A stretch of 64,000 nt of DNA from Candidatus Flexicrinis affinis (GTDB taxonomy: Bacteria > Chloroflexota > Anaerolineae > Aggregatilineales > Phototrophicaceae): positions 620,001 to 684,000 of the forward strand of contig JADJWE010000002.1 of the NCBI GenBank assembly GCA_016716525.1, given 5' to 3'. How positions within the stretch are numbered: position 1 is the stretch's first letter; the number at the start of each line of letters is the position of its first letter. Of the stretch, positions 28,395-35,942 are shown piece after piece. The notes below the pieces were generated by a model. The model saw nothing but the letters and a program-made list of their open reading frames with translations. It did not search any database and was not told where the DNA came from. Position numbers and translations under genes: made by a program.

Positions 28395-28504
28395 GGCAAT
28401 ATCCCTCCAGATGGGGCCACTTGCCATGATCGTCCACCCGGAAAAGATTGGGGTCTAGTGCATGCTGTCACCCGAGTCGTAACCGAATGTCATACAGTCA
28501 CGGT

Positions 28505-29962
28505 TCAGCGTGTCAACAGATGGACGACCTGTTCGCGGTAGTGAGGCGGCGTCAGCACGAGTACGCGATCGTACGGTTCGATGACGGTTGATCCGCGCGG
28601 CACCACGATCCGATCGCCACGACTGATCAACATGAGCAGCGTTTCAGGCGGCAGCTCAAGGTCAATGACTTGCCGCCCAAGCATCGAGCATGACGGCGCA
28701 ACCGTCACCTCCAGCATATTGTCCTGAAACTTGCCACGGTCCAGCAGCTCGGGCAGCAGCGCCGGCGGGTCGATCGGACGAAGGTCTTGAAGCCGCAGCA
28801 GCCGTGCGACGGGCGTCACCGTTGTGCCCTGCAACAGCACCGAGACCAGTACGATGAAGAAGACGACGTTGAAAAGAGTCTCGGCGACAGGAATGCCGGC
28901 CAACAGCGGAAATGTCGCGAGGATAATCGGAACCGCGCCGCGCATGCCTACCCATGAGACATAGACGGCGACCCGCATCGGAACGCGCATCGCCAACAGC
29001 GGCACCATGACGCTGACAGGCCGCGCGATCAACATGAGGAAGACGGCGATCACCAAGCCCTGAGGGACGACCGCGACCAGCTCCGATGGAAAGACTTGCA
29101 GGCCCAGCGTGAGGAACATCACGATCTGCATCAGCCACGCGAGCCCCTCGTGAAACTGAATCAGGCTGCGTTTATGGATGAAGTCGGACTGGCGCATGAT
29201 GATGCCGGCTAGGTAAACGGCCAGAAATCCACTGCCCCCAAGCACTGCCGTGATCCCATAGATCACGCCCACCAGCGCAATGGTCAGCACCGGGTACAGG
29301 CCATCGAATTCGAGCCGGATTCGGTTGATGGCCCACAGCATTAGCCTCCCCCCGCCGTAGCCGAACACGACGCCCAGCACCGCCTGCTGCACAAACAGTG
29401 GTATGAGGCCGAACGGCGAGGACACCTGCGCCGTGATCAACTGGATCATGCCGATGGTGAGGAACACGGCCATCGGGTCGTTCGATCCGGACTCGACCTC
29501 GATTAGGGATTTCACACGTGGCACGAGGCGAATGCTCTGCCCACGCAGGATCGTAAAGACGGCGGCGGCGTCGGTAGACGCGACGATCGAGCCGAGCAGA
29601 ATGCCCTCCATCGGCGGAAGCCCAAATACGAGGTGCGCGCAAAGGCCGACCAGCACCGCCGAAACCACTACGCTGAACGTCGAGAGGATTCCGGCCTCGC
29701 GCCAGACAAGACGCACATCGGACCACTGTGTGTCGAGACCGCCGGAGAAAAGAATGGCGACCAACGCCGTGACGCCGATCGCCTGAGTCAGCCATGGATT
29801 GTCGAACTGCAAGCCGCCCGGCCCCTCCGAACCGAGCAGCATGCCAATCGCGATAAAGATGAGAAGCACGGGGATGCCTGCGCGCGACGCGACCTTGCTG
29901 GAAACGACGCTCACGCTCAATACGAGCGCGACGAACAGCAGGATCCATTCGATCGTTATCAA
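28505..29962 (-). CDS. K+/H+ antiporter, CPA1/NhaP2 type with C-terminal TrkA_C domain
   Basis: A 485-residue cation/proton antiporter. About twelve hydrophobic segments include ILLGSIVASTDAAAVFTILR (the TD motif of CPA1 exchangers), VESGSNDPMAVFLTIGMIQL (the ND motif) and YVSWVGMRGAVPIILATFPL. The last ~80 residues (EVTVAPSCSMLGRQVIDLEL, GDRIVVPRGSTVIEPYDRVL) form an RCK C-terminal (TrkA_C) regulatory domain, as in potassium/proton antiporters of the NhaP2/CvrA kind. The start is a TTG with AAGGGGG upstream. It should expel K+ or Na+ in exchange for protons. It is divergent from the hydrolase gene. Confidence 0.92.
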   Translation of the reverse strand: MITIEWILLFVALVLSVSVVSSKVASRAGIPVLLIFIAIGMLLGSEGPGGLQFDNPWLTQAIGVTALVAILFSGGLDTQWSDVRLVWREAGILSTFSVVVSAVLVGLCAHLVFGLPPMEGILLGSIVASTDAAAVFTILRGQSIRLVPRVKSLIEVESGSNDPMAVFLTIGMIQLITAQVSSPFGLIPLFVQQAVLGVVFGYGGGRLMLWAINRIRLEFDGLYPVLTIALVGVIYGITAVLGGSGFLAVYLAGIIMRQSDFIHKRSLIQFHEGLAWLMQIVMFLTLGLQVFPSELVAVVPQGLVIAVFLMLIARPVSVMVPLLAMRVPMRVAVYVSWVGMRGAVPIILATFPLLAGIPVAETLFNVVFFIVLVSVLLQGTTVTPVARLLRLQDLRPIDPPALLPELLDRGKFQDNMLEVTVAPSCSMLGRQVIDLELPPETLLMLISRGDRIVVPRGSTVIEPYDRVLVLTPPHYREQVVHLLTR

Positions 29963-30076
29963 CCGGGGCAGCCCCCTTCAGATCCGAGCATGTACACCAG
30001 ACGCAGAAGATTAGCGCGTCTTTCTGAGAATCGGCGTAAAATAGTGTCGTCTGACACAACGCACCGGAGACTGCGC

Positions 30077-30907
30077 ATGACTGCGACGTTAGCCGACGAT
30101 GTGTATGCTTACGGCCTCAGCCGCTACCCCGTCCCGTACGACTCGCTCATGGTCGATACGCCCCTCGCGCGCACGCATGTGCTGGTCAGCGGCCCCGCCG
30201 ATTCTCCTCCTCTCATCCTGATCCACGGCGCAGGCATGAACGCGCTGGCGTGGATCAATCAAGTCGAGCCGCTGAGCAGGCAGTTTCGCGTGTACGCGGT
30301 CGACCTGCCCGGACAGTCCGGCCTGAGCGATGCGGTGCGCATGCCTATGACTGGCAGCGGCGTCGCCGACTGGATGGCCGCACTGTGCGACGGCCTCGGG
30401 CTTGGCACCGTAAGCGTGTGCGGCGGATCGCTGGGTGGATGGGTGGCGCTCAAGTTCGCCAGCGCCTACCCGAACCGGGTCGACAAACTGGTACTGGTCG
30501 CGCCCGGCGGCGTGGTCAACGTCAACTGGCCCAAGTTCGTCAGCCTGTTGCCAGCCGTCGTCACGGGGAGAATGGACAGCTATCGCCGCTTCGTGCAGAT
30601 GATGTCGGTGCGCGAGATCGCCGAAGACGTGCTCGACTTCCTCGTGCGCATGATTATGAGCACGCCGGTAACTAAGGCCGTGGTACCGCTGGTGCTGGGC
30701 GAGGACGTACTCCGACACGTGCGCGCGCCGATGCTGGTCGTGTTAGCTGATCATGACGAAATCTTCCCGCTGCAGCCCTTGAAAGCCCGCGCCGAGCACT
30801 GTTGGCCGGGTGCGCGCATCGTGACGATCGAAAACTGCGGGCACATGATCCCGCACGATCGGCCAGACGTGTTCCTGCGCGAGGTCACGCAGTTCCTTTG
30901 CGCGTGA
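30077..30907 (+). CDS. Alpha/beta-fold hydrolase
   Basis: A 276-residue single-domain hydrolase. It shows the oxyanion-hole motif LILIHGAGMNALAWINQVEP, the nucleophile elbow VCGGSLGGWVALKFASAYPN (G-G-S-L-G), the acid region LVVLADHDEIFPLQP and the catalytic histidine in IENCGHMIPHDRPDVFLREV. No signal peptide, so cytoplasmic. I place the start at 30077 because the coding-like composition begins there; the frame stays open far upstream only because it lies opposite the antiporter gene. The substrate is unknown; the family includes esterases, C-C hydrolases and haloperoxidase-like proteins. Confidence 0.9.
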   Translation: MTATLADDVYAYGLSRYPVPYDSLMVDTPLARTHVLVSGPADSPPLILIHGAGMNALAWINQVEPLSRQFRVYAVDLPGQSGLSDAVRMPMTGSGVADWMAALCDGLGLGTVSVCGGSLGGWVALKFASAYPNRVDKLVLVAPGGVVNVNWPKFVSLLPAVVTGRMDSYRRFVQMMSVREIAEDVLDFLVRMIMSTPVTKAVVPLVLGEDVLRHVRAPMLVVLADHDEIFPLQPLKARAEHCWPGARIVTIENCGHMIPHDRPDVFLREVTQFLCA

Positions 30908-30939
30908 ACGCGAAGCCCGACGCGTGAGGGGGTTGGGCG

Positions 30940-31695
30940 CTAGTCCGCGTCGGTCGCCACGCGGAACCCGACTGCATAGCTGCTGTTCAAGGCGTTGAAG
31001 CCAAAGCGGTGAGACGCTCTTGCGTTGGCCGCATCGTGCCCCCATGATCCGCCGCGCATCGCCGGCCGGCCCGTCCCGGCCACCAGCATATTGGGCGGGT
31101 TCTCAAACTCGTTGGCACACCATTCGATGGTGTTGCCGGACATATTGACGACGCCAAATACGGTGTGGACCTCGCTGTACGTCGCAACGGGTACGGTACG
31201 GCCGATGCCGTTCTCGTAGGTGTTGCACTTCGCGTCGTCGAAGGCCGGCCCGAACGGGTACACCCATCCGGTATCCCCGACGGCGGCCCACTGCCACTCC
31301 CACTCGGTAGGCAGTCGAACCGGCATCCCAAGCCGCGAGGACAGCCAGCGGCAGAACGCCATCGCCTCATACCATGTCACATCGGTCCGGGGACAGTCGG
31401 CCTCCGGCCAATGTGAGGGCTGTGGCGCAGCAACGCGCTCGCGTGCGGTGCGCCAATCCGACATGCCCATTTCCAGTTGTTCCGGCGTCAGGTCCGGCGT
31501 GTCAACATCCGCCCACCAGCGCGGATCGGTATAGCCGCCATCGGCGATGAATGCGTCGAACTCCGCGTTGGTCACGGCAAGCCGGGCAATGCGAAACGGC
31601 GCAACTGAGAATTCGCCTTTTCCGTCCGCAAGCGTGACGTGTCCGGCCGGAATCGGCATCCAGTCGATATGAGTTGGCGGCGCCGCTGGGATCAT
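30940..31695 (-). CDS. SUMF1/FGE-sulfatase-fold protein lacking the FGE cysteines
   Basis: A 251-residue protein of the formylglycine-generating-enzyme (SUMF1) fold. Features are IPAGHVTLADGKGEFSVAPF, RLAVTNAEFDAFIADGGYTD, TDVTWYEAMAFCRWLSSRLG, VRLPTEWEWQWAAVG and the closing VVNMSGNTIEWCANEFENPP with MRGGSWGHDAANARASHRFG and VGFRVA. True FGEs carry a C-x4-C pair just after 'RGGS'; here those positions are H and A. So it probably does not make formylglycine and may instead be a SUMF1-like binding or iron/ergothioneine-type protein. Start at 31695 with GGAA upstream. Confidence 0.88.
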   Translation of the reverse strand: MIPAAPPTHIDWMPIPAGHVTLADGKGEFSVAPFRIARLAVTNAEFDAFIADGGYTDPRWWADVDTPDLTPEQLEMGMSDWRTARERVAAPQPSHWPEADCPRTDVTWYEAMAFCRWLSSRLGMPVRLPTEWEWQWAAVGDTGWVYPFGPAFDDAKCNTYENGIGRTVPVATYSEVHTVFGVVNMSGNTIEWCANEFENPPNMLVAGTGRPAMRGGSWGHDAANARASHRFGFNALNSSYAVGFRVATDAD

Positions 31696-31785
31696 GGTCG
31701 AGTTCCTTGGTTGGGCAACGTGTGACGCGCACAGTGTACTCTCACGTTGTCTCCGGGGAAAAGGTCCGTTGGCCCTGTTGGACCG

Positions 31786-31813
31786 TTTACACACGCCCGA
31801 GGCGGGCTATACT
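31786..31813 (+). promoter_or_regulatory. Sigma-70-like promoter of gap
   Basis: TTTACA at 31786-31791 and TATACT at 31808-31813 are separated by 16 bases. The predicted transcript would start about 30 bases before the gap start codon, leaving room for the GGAGAG ribosome-binding site. Confidence 0.5.
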
Positions 31814-31848
31814 AGGGAAGTCCCGTTCTCTAAGCTGGAGAGTTTGCA

Positions 31849-32847
31849 ATGGGCAAGATCGCAATTCACGGCTTTGGGCGTATCGGCCGCTCTTTGATGA
31901 AGGCTGGGCTCAAGGCGAATCTGTTCTCCCCCGTATCGGTCTCGGATATTCGTGACATCCCGACACTCGCCGCGCTGTTCGAGGTCGACTCGAACTACGG
32001 GCGCTGGCACGAGAGCGTCGAAGCGACCGACAAGGGCTTCGTCGTCGGCGGGCGCGAAGTTCTGTACTTCAACACCCAGAACGAGCTGCCCAACTGGGGC
32101 GATCTGGGCGTCGACGTGGTCGTCGACTGCACGGGCCGCGCCACCCTTCGGGCGGGCGCACAGGCCCACCTCGACAAGGGCGCCAAGAAGGTGCTCGTCA
32201 GCGCCGCCAGCAAGTCGCTCAACGACTGCGACATCGTGCTGATGGCTGGCATCAACAAGGAAGCGTACGACCCCGCCAAGCACCACATCGTCAGCATGGC
32301 GAGCTGCACGACCAACGCGCTCGCGCCGGTGGTCAAGGTGCTGCTGGAGAACTTCGGAATCAAGTCGAGCTTCTTCTCGACGGTACATGCCTACACCAAC
32401 ACGCAGTCGCTGACCGATCAGCCGATGAAGGACCGCCGCGATTCGTGGGCGGCGACCGAGAACATCATCCCGTCGTCGTCGGGCGCGGCCAAGGCGCTGC
32501 TGTTCATTTGGCCCGACCTGAAGATCACCGGCAAGGCCTACCGCGTGCCTACCCGCACCGGCAGCATCGCCGAGATCAACGCCGTGCTGGGCCGTGACGT
32601 CACCGTAGACGAAGTCAAGGATGCGTTTGTCAAGGCCGCCGAGACCCCGCAGCTCAAGGGCGTCATGGGCGTGCTGCACGACGAATGGGCATCGGCCCGC
32701 ATCGTCGGCGACCCGCACTCGTCGATCATCGACCTGCCGCTGACCTCGGTCATCGGCGGCAATCTGGTGTCGGTCGCGGCGTGGTACGACAACGAGATGG
32801 GCTACGCGACCCGCTTGGCGGAGATCGCGGCGTACATCGCCGGGTAG
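31849..32847 (+). CDS. gap: Glyceraldehyde-3-phosphate dehydrogenase, type I
   Basis: A 332-residue glycolytic enzyme that oxidises and phosphorylates glyceraldehyde-3-phosphate. The N-terminal Rossmann motif is IAIHGFGRIGRSLMKA, the catalytic cysteine (Cys153) is in MASCTTNALAPVVKVL, and the assisting histidine (His180) is in FSTVHAYTNTQSLTD. Phosphate-binding SSSGAAKA and the C-terminal AAWYDNEMGYATRL are also present. It has its own promoter and a strong terminator directly downstream, so it is monocistronic. The residues after strand beta-2 read SVSDIRD, where an acidic residue favours NAD over NADP; this is a family-based inference. Confidence 0.96.
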   Translation: MGKIAIHGFGRIGRSLMKAGLKANLFSPVSVSDIRDIPTLAALFEVDSNYGRWHESVEATDKGFVVGGREVLYFNTQNELPNWGDLGVDVVVDCTGRATLRAGAQAHLDKGAKKVLVSAASKSLNDCDIVLMAGINKEAYDPAKHHIVSMASCTTNALAPVVKVLLENFGIKSSFFSTVHAYTNTQSLTDQPMKDRRDSWAATENIIPSSSGAAKALLFIWPDLKITGKAYRVPTRTGSIAEINAVLGRDVTVDEVKDAFVKAAETPQLKGVMGVLHDEWASARIVGDPHSSIIDLPLTSVIGGNLVSVAAWYDNEMGYATRLAEIAAYIAG

Positions 32848-32870
32848 CTCGTCTGAGACTTAGTTTGCAA

Positions 32871-32908
32871 CCCGGCCCGTCGGCACACGTCGACGGGCCG
32901 GGTTTATT
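32871..32908 (+). terminator. Intrinsic terminator after gap
   Basis: A perfect 12-bp stem (CCCGGCCCGTCG at 32871-32882 with CGACGGGCCGGG at 32891-32902), an 8-base loop and the T-rich tail TTTATTT. Confidence 0.85.
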
Positions 32909-33017
32909 TACTGCGGCCGTCTGCGCCCGCATGCGCACTTGCAGTGCCCGCGCTATACTCACCGCTCAACACGGGAGCGCCGTCCCTGAACGGCGTCAAA
33001 CATAAAGTGAGGGCTTT

Positions 33018-34019
33018 ATGGAGTTCGGCATTTGTTTCAAAGGCGACATCTCGCCAAAACGAACCGTGGCGCTGGTCAAACAGGCAGAGGTCGCCGGGTT
33101 CACCTACAGTTGGTTCTACGACAGCCACATCCTGTGGCGCTCGCCATACGTCACGATGGCGATGTGTATGGAACACACCGACAATATGCGCTTCGGCCCA
33201 TGCGTGACCAATCCCGGCGTGCGCGACTGGTCGGAAGCGGCCAGCATCTTCGCGACGCTCAACATCCAGAGCGGCAACCGGTTCGAGGTCGGGCTCGGGC
33301 GCGGCGACAGCTCGATGCGCGTGCTGGGCCGCAAGCCCAACACCGTCGAGCGCATGGTGCAGTTCGCCCACGCCGTCAAAGGCATGGTGCGCGGCGATGC
33401 CATCCAGTACGAGGAAGACCTCGCCGAGGTGCAGTTCCCGTGGGCCAACGGCTACGAGATGCCGGTGTGGATCGCGGCGTACGGCCCCAAGGCGCTCGGC
33501 GGCGCAGGCGAGGCCGGCGACGGCCTGATCATCCAACTTGCCGACCCGGGCCTGTGCACGTGGTTCATCGGTCAGGCAAAGGACGCGGGCGCAAAGGCAG
33601 GGCGCGATATGTCGTCGTACCGCGTGCTGAGCGCCGCGCCGGTGTGGGTCGGTGATCACAAGAAGGGCATCGAGCAGACGCGCTGGTTCCCGGCGATGGT
33701 GGGCAACCACGTCGCGGACATCGTCGAGAAGTACGGCAAGAACGACCCCAACATCCCCGCCAGCTTGACGAGCTACATCGAGGGCCGCAAGGGTTACAAC
33801 TATAAGGAACACGCCAGCAAAGACGCCGACCATCTCGGCTTTATCACCGAGGACGTGATCGAGAGTTTCGGCATCATCGGCACGCCGGAGCAGCACGTCG
33901 AGAAGCTCAAGGCGCTCGAAGCCGTCGGCGTGACTCAGTTCACGATCTACCTGATGTGCGGCGAGGAAGAGCGCATCGTGGCCGAGTACGGCGAGCATGT
34001 CATACCGCACTTTCAGTAG
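33018..34019 (+). CDS. LLM-class F420-type oxidoreductase (TIGR03842-like), next to dihydropyrimidinase
   Basis: A 333-residue luciferase-like TIM-barrel protein. Characteristic pieces are MEFGICFKGDISPKRTVALV, FTYSWFYDSHILWRSPYVTM, RFEVGLGRGDSSMRVLGRKP, PVWIAAYGPKALGGAGEAGD and the C-terminal IIGTPEQHVEKLKALEAVGV. These resemble methylene-tetrahydromethanopterin reductase and the family I know as TIGR03842, whose members often lie next to dihydropyrimidinase genes, exactly as here. The cofactor is expected to be F420 by family; nothing in the sequence proves it. The substrate may be a pyrimidine or reduced pyrimidine. It is followed by a TCAG-rich repeat and then the dihydropyrimidinase gene. 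Confidence 0.88.
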   Translation: MEFGICFKGDISPKRTVALVKQAEVAGFTYSWFYDSHILWRSPYVTMAMCMEHTDNMRFGPCVTNPGVRDWSEAASIFATLNIQSGNRFEVGLGRGDSSMRVLGRKPNTVERMVQFAHAVKGMVRGDAIQYEEDLAEVQFPWANGYEMPVWIAAYGPKALGGAGEAGDGLIIQLADPGLCTWFIGQAKDAGAKAGRDMSSYRVLSAAPVWVGDHKKGIEQTRWFPAMVGNHVADIVEKYGKNDPNIPASLTSYIEGRKGYNYKEHASKDADHLGFITEDVIESFGIIGTPEQHVEKLKALEAVGVTQFTIYLMCGEEERIVAEYGEHVIPHFQ

Positions 34020-34020
34020 G

Positions 34021-34132
34021 AAGGAGTCAGGAATCAGTTGTCAGTAGTCAGAAGACGCAGTGCGTTGTCCTGCCTTCTGACGACTGAAATCTGGTTACTG
34101 ACTACTGAAATCTGACACCTGATTACTCTCCG
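34021..34132. repeat. TCAG-rich intergenic repeat
   Basis: Several copies of CAGTNGTCAG-like words on the left (GTCAGGAATCAGTTGTCAG) and their approximate inverse on the right (CTGACTACTGAAATCTGACA) flank a short core. It lies between the oxidoreductase and dihydropyrimidinase genes and can fold into a long imperfect hairpin. Confidence 0.55.
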
Positions 34133-34144
34133 AAGGAGATAACT

Positions 34145-35620
34145 ATGGGTACTCTGTTCAAGAACGGAACGGTCATTACGGCCAGCGACATGGTCAAGGC
34201 GGACGTGCTGGTCGAAGGCTCGACCATCAGTACGCTCGGGCGCGACATCAACCCCGAGGGCCACGAAGTCGTGGACTGCACCGGCAAGTACCTGCTGCCC
34301 GGCGGCATCGATGTACACACGCATCTGGAACTGCCGTTCGGCGGCACGGTCAGCAACGACGACTTTGACACCGGCCACAAGGCAGCGGCCTTCGGCGGCA
34401 CGACCGCGCACATCGACTTCGTGATTCAGCCCAAGGGCGGATCGCTGCATGACGGGCTCGACGCGTGGCGCAAGAAGGCATCGGTCGCACAGATCGACTA
34501 CGGCTTCCATTTGGCCGTGACCGATCTGCGGCCCGAGGTGCTGGACGAGATTCCCTCGCTGGTGCAGGAGGGCGTGACCAGCCTGAAGCTGTTCATGGCC
34601 TACAAGAACGTGTTCCAGATCGACGACGCCACGCTGTTCAAGACGATGGAAGTGGCGGCCAAGCACGGCATGATTGTGATGGTGCACGCCGAGAACGGCG
34701 ACGTCGAAGCGAGCCTGACGCCGCGCCTGCTGGCCGAAGGCAAGACCGCGCCGTATCACCACTACTTGTCTCGCCCGCGCGAGATCGAGGGCGAGGCGAC
34801 CAACCGCGCCGTCGTGATGTCCGGCATGACCGGATGCCCCCTGTACGTCGTGCACATGACGTGCGAGCCGGCGATTCAAGCCTTGCAGCGCGGACGTGCC
34901 GCCGGTGCGCCGGTGATGGGCGAGAGCTGCACGCAGTACTTCTTCCTGACCGCCGAAAAGCACCTCGGCGCGCCGGGGTTCGAGGGCGCCAAGTACATCT
35001 GTTCGCCGCCGATCCGCACCGAGTATGACCACGGCGTACTGTGGCAGGCGATCCGCGACGGGACGCTCCAGCATATCAGCACCGACCACTGCAACTTCTG
35101 GTTCGAGGGCGGCAAGGGGCCGTGGCAGGACTGGGCGCAGAAGCACAACGGTGGCAACTGGGTCGAGTTCGAGGCGCAGGACCCGTCGTATCGCCGCCCG
35201 GGCAAGGAGCTTGGCAAGGGCAATTTCGCCAAGATCCCCAACGGCATGCCCGGCCTCGAAGAGCGCATGATGGTGATCTGGGAGCACGGCGTCAACAAGG
35301 GGCGCATCTCGCCGCAGCGGTTTGTCGAGCTGATGTGCACCAACCCGGCCAAGATCTTCGGCATGTACCCGAAGAAGGGCACGATCAGCGTCGGGGCGGA
35401 TGCCGACATCGTGGTGTGGGACCCGAACCACAAGCACGTGCTGTCGGTCGAGACGACGCACATGCGCACCGACTACATCGTGTACGAAGGCATGGAGATC
35501 ACCGGCAAGCCCGTCAAGGTCTATCAGCGCGGGATCAAGCTGGTCGACGGCGAGCAGTGGCTGGGCCACAACGGCGGCGGGCAGTTCATCCACCGCCAGC
35601 CCAACGCGCCGGTGCTTTAG
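34145..35620 (+). CDS. hydA: Dihydropyrimidinase (D-hydantoinase family)
   Basis: A 491-residue zinc amidohydrolase that opens the ring of 5,6-dihydrouracil or dihydrothymine in reductive pyrimidine breakdown. The complete metal site is visible: His58 and His60 in DVHTHLEL, the carboxylated Lys148 in TSLKLFMAYKN, His181 in VMVHAENGD, His237 in YVVHMTC and Asp314 in ISTDHCNF. The C-terminus has the usual TNPAKIFGMYPKKGTISVGA and DADIVVWDPNHKHVLSVETT. A strong GAAGGAGAT ribosome-binding site precedes the ATG. With the neighbouring LLM oxidoreductase it suggests pyrimidine catabolism. No beta-ureidopropionase gene is in the window. Confidence 0.95.
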   Translation: MGTLFKNGTVITASDMVKADVLVEGSTISTLGRDINPEGHEVVDCTGKYLLPGGIDVHTHLELPFGGTVSNDDFDTGHKAAAFGGTTAHIDFVIQPKGGSLHDGLDAWRKKASVAQIDYGFHLAVTDLRPEVLDEIPSLVQEGVTSLKLFMAYKNVFQIDDATLFKTMEVAAKHGMIVMVHAENGDVEASLTPRLLAEGKTAPYHHYLSRPREIEGEATNRAVVMSGMTGCPLYVVHMTCEPAIQALQRGRAAGAPVMGESCTQYFFLTAEKHLGAPGFEGAKYICSPPIRTEYDHGVLWQAIRDGTLQHISTDHCNFWFEGGKGPWQDWAQKHNGGNWVEFEAQDPSYRRPGKELGKGNFAKIPNGMPGLEERMMVIWEHGVNKGRISPQRFVELMCTNPAKIFGMYPKKGTISVGADADIVVWDPNHKHVLSVETTHMRTDYIVYEGMEITGKPVKVYQRGIKLVDGEQWLGHNGGGQFIHRQPNAPVL

Positions 35621-35680
35621 AGTCAGAGCGGCACGAACGCCGCGGGGCGGTCCCAACAAGACCTCACCCCCGGCCCGGCA

Positions 35681-35790
35681 GACCTCACCCCCGGCCCCTC
35701 TCCCGAGGAGAGGGGAGAAACACACGCCGGATTCGAAAGCCCCTCTCTTCGGGAGAGGGGCAGCGGAGCGTAGCGACGCGGGGTGAGGTC
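35681..35790. repeat. MITE-like repeat with GACCTCACCCC/GGGGTGAGGTC ends (copy 2)
   Basis: A 110-bp element with perfect 11-bp inverted ends. Two internal hairpins are present (CCCCTCTCCCGAGGAGAGGGG-type). The tetranucleotide GGCA lies immediately on both sides and might be a target duplication. A partial left end lies at 35660-35678 and a partial right end at 35801-35841, so several copies are nested here. The gap 35621-35942 contains nothing else that I can identify. Confidence 0.8.
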
Positions 35791-35942
35791 GGCAGCGCAG
35801 AGGGGCAGCGGAGCGCCAGCGACGCGGGGTGAGGTCGGCCGCGGAGTAGCGTTTGGGGCAAGGCATATCTGCGCAATAGACGAACGCGGAGCGGTCAGGT
35901 CGACCGCTCCGCGTTGTGTTCCGCCAACTTCGCTAGGGACGG

